Shown here: positions 1-5,009 of the stretch, piece after piece
Numbering within the stretch: position 1 is the stretch's first letter
Layout: each line of letters begins with the position of its first letter
Source: Actinomycetota bacterium
GTDB taxonomy: Bacteria > Actinomycetota > Actinomycetes > S36-B12 > UBA10799
Assembly: GCA_003452655.1 (NCBI GenBank)
Contig: DMNR01000100.1
Span: forward strand, 15,044 to 20,704
Direction of reading: 5' to 3'
DNA: 5,661 nucleotides
The notes under the pieces: model-generated
Database searches by the model: none
The model's input: only the letters and a program-made list of their open reading frames with translations
What the model was told of the DNA's origin: nothing
Position numbers and translations under genes: made by a program

Positions 1-62
1 GCAGAACGTCAGACTGACCTTCACTTGTGGAACAGAGTCGCATTGGCCCGCCGACTTAGACC

Positions 63-1046
63 TTAGTGCGCCGTCCCGTCCTTGTAGAGGCGGACACCAA
101 TCACTTCATCCTGATCGGGCACCGTCTCGAAGACCGCGCGAGTACCTTGCTTCATCACCCGATTCCAACGTCGCGGATCGAAACGAGCGGGCTGCGTGTC
201 GGCCAGGAATTGCGACAGCGTCTCCACGAACAGTTCGGGCTGCTCGGCGTGCGGGAAGTGTCCGGCATCTTTGAAGACCTCGACGCGCGCATGGGGCAAT
301 TTGTCCTGGGCCGCGTAAGCATGCTTCACGGGAATCACGGTGTCGTCCTCGCCCCACACGACGAGGGTGGGGATGAACTCAGTCAAATAGGCCCGGTCAT
401 TCATCGTGACGATCTGTCCACGCCAGTCAACGATTGCCCGCAGGACGTGGCGAAATGCCTCTCGCGCGGCCCGGCTTCCGAGATCGTTGTAGACGATGGC
501 CAATTGTTCAAGATCAGCAGTCATCGGCAGGCCTGACTTCTGCAGCAGACGAAGCAACGGCACGCCGAGTCGACGTACCGGCTTTGAAGTCACTGCGGCC
601 AACGTCATGTTCGAGCCTGCAACGGTGCACAACGGAATGATCGGGTTGACCTCTGGACCGAGGCCCCCGGTGCCCACGAGCACGATCCGCTCGGTCCGCT
701 GGGGGAATTGGTAAGCAAACTGCATTGCCACGCCACCGCCAAGACTGTGGCCGACGACCGTGACTCGCTCGACCCCAAGGACGGTCAGCAAGTCACGCAT
801 GCCATTCGCGTAGCCGCCGATGCTGTAGTCGGCCCGCGGCTTGGCCGATTGACCGTGTCCGAGGAGGTCAGGTGCAATGACGGTGTGAGTCTTGGCAAGT
901 TCGTCAATAACTGGCAGCCAGGTCTCGTGGCGCGAACCGATGCCGTGAATCAACAGCAGCGCTGGCCCCTTGCCCACTTTGACGTAGGCGCGATCGTGGC
1001 CGTGGAGCCGGACTGTCTGGACCCGCGCATCCTGGGCTTGCGCCAT
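63..1046 (-). CDS. alpha/beta-fold hydrolase, Rv2715-like
   Basis: A 327-residue, probably cytoplasmic alpha/beta hydrolase; no signal peptide or membrane segment is visible. The full catalytic set can be read: the oxyanion-hole motif HGIG at 34-37, DLLGHG at 60-65, the nucleophile elbow GHSLGG at 99-104 with Ser101, the acid Asp235 in WGEDDTVIP, and the base His263 in AGHFPH. These define a serine hydrolase (esterase, lipase or C-C bond hydrolase class); the substrate cannot be read from sequence. From memory, stretches such as the region around KPRADYS, YANGMRDLL and GGGVAMQFAYQFPQ, plus a tail after residue 284, match mycobacterial Rv2715-type hydrolases of unassigned substrate. The ATG is well supported: GGAGG lies at 1054-1058 on the minus strand, 7 nt upstream. 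It is transcribed divergently from the deacetylase gene. Family call is firm, substrate unknown. Confidence 0.93.
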   Translation of the reverse strand: MAQAQDARVQTVRLHGHDRAYVKVGKGPALLLIHGIGSRHETWLPVIDELAKTHTVIAPDLLGHGQSAKPRADYSIGGYANGMRDLLTVLGVERVTVVGHSLGGGVAMQFAYQFPQRTERIVLVGTGGLGPEVNPIIPLCTVAGSNMTLAAVTSKPVRRLGVPLLRLLQKSGLPMTADLEQLAIVYNDLGSRAAREAFRHVLRAIVDWRGQIVTMNDRAYLTEFIPTLVVWGEDDTVIPVKHAYAAQDKLPHARVEVFKDAGHFPHAEQPELFVETLSQFLADTQPARFDPRRWNRVMKQGTRAVFETVPDQDEVIGVRLYKDGTAH

Positions 1047-1089
1047 GTGTCTGCCTCCAACTACTGGTCAGCAATTCGTGGGACTGACT

Positions 1090-1119
1090 CAACCTTGCGC
1101 AAGTCCATGCGCAAGGTTG
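1090..1119. promoter_or_regulatory. perfect 12-bp inverted repeat, candidate operator
   Basis: The arms CAACCTTGCGCA (1090-1101) and TGCGCAAGGTTG (1108-1119) are exact reverse complements around a 6-base centre. The left part also contains a 10-bp palindrome, CTTGCGCAAG (1094-1103), and a 9-of-10 copy, CATGCGCAAG, follows at 1106-1115, so the same unit repeats every 12 bp. It lies 44 bp upstream of the minus-strand hydrolase ATG and about 125 bp upstream of the plus-strand deacetylase. No T-run follows on either strand and both flanking genes point away from it, so a terminator is unlikely. A binding site for a dimeric repressor or activator acting on one or both divergent promoters is the best inference; the regulator is unknown. 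Confidence 0.5.
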
Positions 1120-1181
1120 CCCTCACAACTATCGGTAACGCGCGACGACTCTCGACTATTGGAGCAAGTGAGGTAGGTCAC

Positions 1182-1247
1182 ATGGACAGCGGGTATCCCC
1201 CACACCGGCACACAACGTTCAAACGCCTGATAGAAACGGTCAGGTGA
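1182..1247 (+). CDS. possible 21-codon leader peptide ORF upstream of the deacetylase
   Basis: An ATG at 1182 is preceded by GAGG at 1170-1173 (within AGTGAGGTAGG), 8 nt away, which is a good ribosome-binding site. The frame runs 21 codons, beginning MDSGYPPHRH, and stops at TGA 1245-1247. That TGA overlaps the GTG at 1244-1246 that opens the deacetylase frame, forming the GTGA overlap typical of translationally coupled genes. The peptide contains two His, three Arg and no hydrophobic segment, and no family is recognised. The same frame stays open far upstream, but there it runs antisense to the hydrolase and is not a gene. The peptide may be a regulatory leader, or only a chance frame in the 5' untranslated region. 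Confidence 0.35.
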   Translation: MDSGYPPHRHTTFKRLIETVR

Positions 1248-2083
1248 CGACAGTTGTGAATCGCCGAGCAGGCGCGATCGTCGTTGCTGCCGTCATCGCC
1301 ACGTCGTTGGGTGCCTGCGCCACAGCAACCAGCAACGACGTTGCTCCCGCGGACGCATCGCGATCCGCCAATTCGGCAGCCAGCCCTGCGACCAATCAAT
1401 CATCTCAAGCCCCATCTTCGGCAGTATCGGTCGATTGGGGCGATGGGAAGAACCCTCCCGGCATGGCCGAAGGAAATCCGAATCCACCAGGCTGGTACGA
1501 AGCGGCATTTGGCAAGCGGACGACGGAGAAGGTGCTCTACCTGACCTACGACGATGGCCCGTACCCGACGACCACGAACAAGATCCTCAAATTGCTGGCA
1601 GCCAACGACGCCAAAGCCACGTTCTTCGTGCTGGGGCGCCAAGTTGACGTGTTCCCGACCTATGCAGACAAAATCGTGGCCGCTGGACACGCGCTCGGTA
1701 ATCACACGCAAGATCACGAGAACCTTGCCACGCGCGGTCCGACTGTGATTCGCAAACAGTTGACGTCGGTTCAGAAATCGGTTGGACCATCCCTCGGCAA
1801 CTGCATGCGCCCGCCAGGTGGATTTATTGACGATCAGGCGGGAGCAGTCATCACCGGGATGGGGCTCGTTCCCGTGCTTTGGACCGGCCACGCCCAAGAC
1901 TGGGCGCCGCCCTCGACCGACAAGATGATCGAAATGTTGAAGGAGGCAACTGCGCCGGGAGCGGTTATCTTGCTTCACGACAGCATCGACAAGGCAAAGA
2001 CGGTTGCGGCCTCATCCGTGATGATCCCCTGGTGGAAGAAGCAGGGCTACCGCCTCGAGACGATTCCTGCCTGTAGAAAGTGA
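1244..2083 (+). CDS. polysaccharide deacetylase (NodB domain) lipoprotein, carbohydrate esterase family 4
   Basis: A 279-residue exported deacetylase that removes acetyl groups from a glycan, most likely N-acetylated sugars of the cell wall, with a metal ion in the active site. An N-terminal signal ends in the lipobox LGAC, with Cys25 predicted to be lipidated. A Ser/Ala/Pro/Asn-rich linker (about 26-85) follows, then the NodB domain (about 95-275). All five family motifs are visible: TYDDGP at 101-106 (catalytic base Asp103, metal ligand Asp104), the metal ligands His154 and His158 in NHTQDH, RPPGG at 189-193, the DW motif at 219-220, and LLHD at 243-246 with His245. Two starts compete. GTG 1244 has no clear Shine-Dalgarno but overlaps the stop of the leader ORF; GTG 1256 has AGGTGA at 1242-1247, 8 nt upstream, and gives a signal beginning MNRRAG. 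Substrate (peptidoglycan or another envelope glycan) is inferred. Confidence 0.93.
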   Translation: MTTVVNRRAGAIVVAAVIATSLGACATATSNDVAPADASRSANSAASPATNQSSQAPSSAVSVDWGDGKNPPGMAEGNPNPPGWYEAAFGKRTTEKVLYLTYDDGPYPTTTNKILKLLAANDAKATFFVLGRQVDVFPTYADKIVAAGHALGNHTQDHENLATRGPTVIRKQLTSVQKSVGPSLGNCMRPPGGFIDDQAGAVITGMGLVPVLWTGHAQDWAPPSTDKMIEMLKEATAPGAVILLHDSIDKAKTVAASSVMIPWWKKQGYRLETIPACRK

Positions 2084-2117
2084 AATCCCCGGCTCCTTTT
2101 CAGGAACCGGGGATTTC
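2082..2117. terminator. strong hairpin, probable bidirectional transcription terminator
   Basis: A 15-bp stem with one mismatch is formed by GAAATCCCCGGCTCC (2082-2096) and GGAACCGGGGATTTC (2103-2117), with the loop TTTTCA. The stem begins inside the deacetylase TGA stop (2081-2083). On the plus strand it is followed by AGGGTTTTC, a short T-run. On the minus strand it is followed by CACTTTCT, also T-rich but weak. Its position between two converging genes, the deacetylase and the cold-shock gene, suits a shared terminator. The minus-strand gene stops at 2197, about 80 bp before the hairpin. Confidence 0.82.
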
Positions 2118-2196
2118 AGGGTTTTCAATCACAAATCCTTGGGTGACATCGCGCGAGATCAAACTCGGCAGTGTCGGAAGGACTGCGCAGACTTGG

Positions 2197-2400
2197 TTAC
2201 GCTGGGCGAACCTGGTCTGCCTGTGGGCCCTTCTGACCCTGGGTGATCTCAAACTCGACGCGCTGGCCCTCGTCCAGGGTGCGGAATCCGTCAGTTGCGA
2301 TGGCTGAGTAGTGAACGAAAACGTCCGCTCCGCCGCCATCTTGCTCGATGAATCCGAAACCCTTTTCGGAGTTGAACCACTTAACTGTGCCTTGTGCCAT
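2197..2400 (-). CDS. cspA: cold-shock protein, CspA family
   Basis: A 67-residue protein consisting of a single cold-shock domain, a five-stranded beta-barrel that binds single-stranded RNA and DNA. It acts as an RNA chaperone in the cytoplasm during cold or other stress, or constitutively. Both nucleic-acid-binding motifs are present: RNP1-type KGFGFI at 13-18 and RNP2-type VFVHY at 27-31. The opening GTVKWFN and the C-terminal [14 protein letters not shown] are characteristic of actinobacterial members. Length is normal for the family. The start is firm: AAGGAGA (minus strand, 2411-2417) lies 10 nt before the ATG. It follows the hydrolase gene on the same strand after 64 bp, but a leader with its own inverted repeat suggests a separate promoter. 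Whether it is the cold-inducible copy or a constitutive paralogue cannot be told. Confidence 0.96.
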   Translation of the reverse strand: MAQGTVKWFNSEKGFGFIEQDGGGADVFVHYSAIATDGFRTLDEGQRVEFEITQGQKGPQADQVRPA

Positions 2401-2429
2401 TTTGCTTAATTCTCCTTATATGTGGCGAA

Positions 2430-2451
2430 GTGCCAATTGACAGTCTGGCAC
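2430..2451. repeat. inverted repeat in the cold-shock gene leader
   Basis: The arms GTGCCA (2430-2435) and TGGCAC (2446-2451) are exact reverse complements around 10 bases. The repeat lies 29-51 bp upstream of the cold-shock ATG and just outside its ribosome-binding site, between that gene and the upstream hydrolase. It could form a 6-bp hairpin in the leader RNA or be a protein-binding site. It lacks a T-run, so it is a poor terminator for the hydrolase. Confidence 0.35.
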
Positions 2452-2464
2452 GGATTGCCCGCAA

Positions 2465-3412
2465 TTAGTGCAGCAGGCTCGCAAAACTTTTGTTGCATTG
2501 CGCAACGAGCTGTGCCGCCGCTCGGGAAATCCCACCCAAATCGTAGAAGCCGTGGATCATTCCCGGTGCTTCTATCAGCTCGACATTGACGCCCGCAGCG
2601 GCCAAGGCATGGGCGTAGGCCACTGCTTCATCGCGCAGCGGGTCGAACTCAGCGGCAACCACCACGGATGCAGGCAAACCCACAAGATCCGCATGAATCG
2701 GCGACAGATGCGGGTGAGTCACCGGCGCGCCCTTTCCCGCATATTGCACGCCAAACCAGGCCATGTCATCAAGCGTGAGGAAATACCCCTCCGCCAGCTC
2801 GAAACGTGAGGGATACGGACCCTCGAAGGAAAAGTCAACCGCTGGGTAGATCAAGAGCTGCGCCCTGAAATTGCGACCAGCATCACGTGACCGAACTGCG
2901 GTCACGGCCGCCAGATTCCCCCCGGCACTGTCGCCGGCGATGCCCACAGCGCTCGCATCACCGCCGAACCCCGTGATGTTGTCGAATATCCAAGAACTCG
3001 CGGCAAAACAATCGTCCGTTGCCGCCGGCCAAGGATCCTCTGGTGCCAGCCGGTATTCGATGCTGACGACGACGGCCTCGGTGTCGCGGCACAGCGCACG
3101 CGCCTGATTGTCGTGAGTATCGAGGTCCCCGAGGACGTGTCCACCACCATGGATGAACAGCACCGTGGGCAGCGCGCCCACACCTTGCGCGGACTGCGGC
3201 CAATACACGCGGGCCGCTAATTCGCGAGTCGGGCCGACAAAGGTGGTGTCCTCGACGTGCCCGACGGGAACCACCCACTGCGGCTGCCGCAATCCCACAG
3301 TCAGCATTCGAAATTGCTCGCGCGCTCGTTGCGCCGTGCCTTGACTCATGGGCGGAGCATTCATCGCTGCAGTCGCGTCGAGTAAGGCCTTGATTGTGGG
3401 ATCGAGTGCCAT
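2465..3412 (-). CDS. alpha/beta hydrolase, hormone-sensitive lipase (HSL, family IV) type esterase
   Basis: A serine esterase or lipase of about 315 residues, probably cytoplasmic, hydrolysing carboxylic esters of small or medium acyl chains; the physiological substrate is unknown. The HSL-family hallmark HGGG (oxyanion hole) is at residues 88-91 and is followed by the usual GDLDTHD stretch. The nucleophile motif GDSAGG is at 160-165 with Ser162. The acid is Asp257 in EFDPLRDE and the base is His287 in MIHGFYDL. EYRLAPEDPWPAA, typical of the family, is at about 119-131. The ATG at 3412, giving MALDPTIKALLD, was chosen because HSL esterases commonly begin this way. An in-frame ATG at 3451 would add 13 residues without homologous character, and neither start has a clear Shine-Dalgarno. 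It lies upstream of the cold-shock gene on the same strand; no functional link is evident. Confidence 0.93.
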   Translation of the reverse strand: MALDPTIKALLDATAAMNAPPMSQGTAQRAREQFRMLTVGLRQPQWVVPVGHVEDTTFVGPTRELAARVYWPQSAQGVGALPTVLFIHGGGHVLGDLDTHDNQARALCRDTEAVVVSIEYRLAPEDPWPAATDDCFAASSWIFDNITGFGGDASAVGIAGDSAGGNLAAVTAVRSRDAGRNFRAQLLIYPAVDFSFEGPYPSRFELAEGYFLTLDDMAWFGVQYAGKGAPVTHPHLSPIHADLVGLPASVVVAAEFDPLRDEAVAYAHALAAAGVNVELIEAPGMIHGFYDLGGISRAAAQLVAQCNKSFASLLH

Positions 3413-3655
3413 TGCGACAGGATGGCACAGCGGACGATCTGCGAGTCGCATCCGAGGCCCGTTGGACGGGAGCTCGCATCACAAGCACATGCGCTGACAA
3501 CGCGGCTTCGACATTGAGATGCGAAAACCTCACGTGAACTGACTCGCCCGTCAATACTCGGGAGTCCGCACCTACGACGAGATAACGTCGAGCTCAGCAG
3601 TCCGTGTATCAAGGCGGCCTCGAACAGGTCGCCGGTTGTCGCGGCCGGGAGGCAG
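3413..3655. other. intergenic stretch without a recognised gene
   Basis: These 243 bases separate the stop of the basic secreted protein from the start of the HSL-type hydrolase, both on the minus strand. Several frames are open here, but none has a ribosome-binding site or a recognisable product. No tRNA, clear terminator or strong promoter was seen. The minus-strand hexamer TTGACG (3549-3554) resembles a -35 box but has no good -10 partner at the usual distance. Confidence 0.5.
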
Positions 3656-4138
3656 TTACGACTGGCCGCCTGCACCAGTCTTTTTGTTCGCAGCGCAAAG
3701 CGTCAAGACTGCTCGAGACTTTCCCGTGCAAATCTCGGAATAGCTCGGACCCTTGCGGGTCTGGCCAACATTGACTTCCAGATATCCGCACTTCTTACTG
3801 TGCGCGGTAATGCCCCAACCGCTTCCGGCCTTCTTGCCCGTGTAAGTGTCGCCACCGCCCCAAGTGAGGACCTTGTAGCCCCGCCAGCGGGCCCAATCCC
3901 GGTAGTAGATCGAGACGCTTTGTGCCGACACGCCCTTCGTTCGATACCCCTTGTGGCTCACGCCTTGAGAACGGAACGACTCCCAACGCTTGGAGCTCCA
4001 CGGAGGCGGGATTGAACAGTGCTTGGACAACTTCGCTGCCGGGCTCGTTGTCGCTTCCGCCTGCGCCGGCCCAACACCTAGACCCAAAATTGCCATGCTT
4101 GCGGCGCCGAATGCGGCAACGAGCTGTGAGATCTTCAT
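3656..4138 (-). CDS. secreted, strongly basic four-cysteine protein of unknown function
   Basis: A 160-residue protein with a clear Sec signal peptide: MKIS, a hydrophobic core at about 6-23, and a probable cleavage after PAQA at 24-27. The mature part is about 133 residues. It carries 22 Lys/Arg against 6 Asp/Glu, many Trp and Tyr, a WGGGDTYTGKK segment (about 93-103), and four cysteines at 41, 107, 127 and 138 that could form two disulfides. I do not recognise the family. High charge and paired cysteines would fit a small extracellular protein binding nucleic acid or anionic polymer, an inhibitor or an antimicrobial, but that is inference. The start was chosen for the signal peptide; in-frame ATGs at 4174 and 4279 give longer N-termini. 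The Shine-Dalgarno is weak (AGGA about 14 nt away). It lies 212 bp downstream of the lipoprotein gene on the same strand. Confidence 0.7.
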   Translation of the reverse strand: MKISQLVAAFGAASMAILGLGVGPAQAEATTSPAAKLSKHCSIPPPWSSKRWESFRSQGVSHKGYRTKGVSAQSVSIYYRDWARWRGYKVLTWGGGDTYTGKKAGSGWGITAHSKKCGYLEVNVGQTRKGPSYSEICTGKSRAVLTLCAANKKTGAGGQS

Positions 4139-4350
4139 AGAGGGAGCGTAGGTCCTGCTCAACAGGCGTTGCATGGTGAAAGCGACTGCTCCAGCTTGGT
4201 TACGATCATCCAGGATCTGCAATTCCAGCGGGCCAATTGAAACCAATCGCTGGTCGAGACGGATGCGTCGAATCCACACGCATTGACCAAGAACCGTTCG
4301 CGCATCTTTGGTGAAGGCTTCTACCTCAAGTGCTCGTCAGGGATGGTCAG

Positions 4351-4872
4351 CTACTTCACTGCTCCCTGCAGGCTCACCACCATGGGGGTGTTGACCGTCG
4401 GCGTATCAATGCCGGTAAGCGTGACAGCTCGTTGAGTGGACAGCTCGAACTTCTCAGGAGTCTGTTCAATGGTGATCGCGCCGGTTCCTGGCGTCACCTT
4501 CCACGTCCGGCCCTGAGCAACGAGCTGGCCATCGCTTGCCCGCCCTTGATTCGTCACCTCCAACACCAAGTTCCACACCGGTTGACCGCGACGATCGTTT
4601 CCCTGCGCCACGATCACCCGCGACCCGCCGTCGGCGGGGGAAACTTTCGCGGTTCCGCCCGGCGTGGCCAAGGCCTCGGCGAGCTCTGCGACAAATACCC
4701 GTGAGGTCTCCGCGAGGGTTACCTCAGTCGTCGCCGGACTCGCTGAGGCGGACGGTACAGCTGCCGAGGCCTGGCTGACCGAGGGCGCCGCATTCTCACT
4801 TTGGCCAGCGCAGCCGGCCACGAAGATCAGCACCATCAACATACAACTACCAATCATCAGCCGATCTCGCAT
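4351..4872 (-). CDS. small lipoprotein of unknown function
   Basis: A 173-residue predicted lipoprotein. The signal peptide (MRDRLM, then a hydrophobic run) ends in the lipobox VAGC, with Cys21 as the lipidation site. An Ala/Ser/Pro-rich tether (about 25-48) leads to a domain of about 125 residues rich in alternating hydrophobic residues, for example VWNLVLEV and the later TWKVTPGTGAITIEQ, suggesting mainly beta structure. No cysteine follows Cys21, and no catalytic motif or known domain is recognised. The ATG is well supported by GGGAGGG (minus strand, 4876-4882) just upstream. It is transcribed divergently from the aquaglyceroporin gene. The role is unknown; an extracellular membrane-anchored binding or sensing protein is only a guess. 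Confidence 0.85.
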   Translation of the reverse strand: MRDRLMIGSCMLMVLIFVAGCAGQSENAAPSVSQASAAVPSASASPATTEVTLAETSRVFVAELAEALATPGGTAKVSPADGGSRVIVAQGNDRRGQPVWNLVLEVTNQGRASDGQLVAQGRTWKVTPGTGAITIEQTPEKFELSTQRAVTLTGIDTPTVNTPMVVSLQGAVK

Positions 4873-5009
4873 TCACCCTCCCAGCACGCGTGACGTTTCG
4901 GCAGCCTAAAGCACCACTGAATCACCCGCGAGACCCGTGATGGAAATCGATTCCATGCCGAACCTTCCTGCCGCGCTTCGTGCGTGAAAACCCGCTAACT
5001 TCGCGCGTT
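4873..5009. promoter_or_regulatory. divergent intergenic region with short palindromes
   Basis: This 137-bp gap must hold the promoters of both the lipoprotein gene (minus) and the channel gene (plus). Two dyads are visible: the 8-bp palindrome CACGCGTG (4885-4892), directly behind the lipoprotein ribosome-binding site, and TGGAAATCGATTCCA (4941-4955), with 5-bp arms and the inner palindrome AATCGATT. No convincing -35/-10 pair could be read. Either dyad could be an operator; neither is long enough to be certain. Confidence 0.3.

Noticed and set aside
1..62. Left edge checked for adapter sequence, a partial gene or a terminator for the first hydrolase
   Set aside because: No mosaic-end sequence, recognisable coding remnant or stable hairpin was seen in these 62 bases.
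708..1181. Plus-strand open frame of about 180 codons crossing the hydrolase start region and the intergenic gap
   Set aside because: Its upstream part is antisense to a hydrolase with all catalytic motifs and a good ribosome-binding site. Only the last 21 codons, which have their own ATG and Shine-Dalgarno, deserve consideration.
1400..1978. Minus-strand frame of 192 codons opposite the deacetylase
   Set aside because: It is the complement of a gene with five intact NodB motifs; the translated frame shows no domain and no start signal.
2498..2505. A third TTGCGCAA, matching the unit in the 1090-1119 repeat
   Set aside because: It lies inside the HSL-type hydrolase coding sequence near its end, single copy without the tandem or long-dyad arrangement, so probably coincidence.
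2958..3554. Minus-strand frame of 198 codons overlapping the HSL-type hydrolase in another frame
   Set aside because: Arg/Ser-rich out-of-frame translation of the real gene, with no recognisable domain.
4225..4253. Possible hairpin CCAGCG...CGCTGG with inner ATTG/CAAT in the leader of the secreted basic protein
   Set aside because: The 6-bp outer and 4-bp inner stems are separated by a 5-base bulge, which is weak and expected by chance in a gap of this size.
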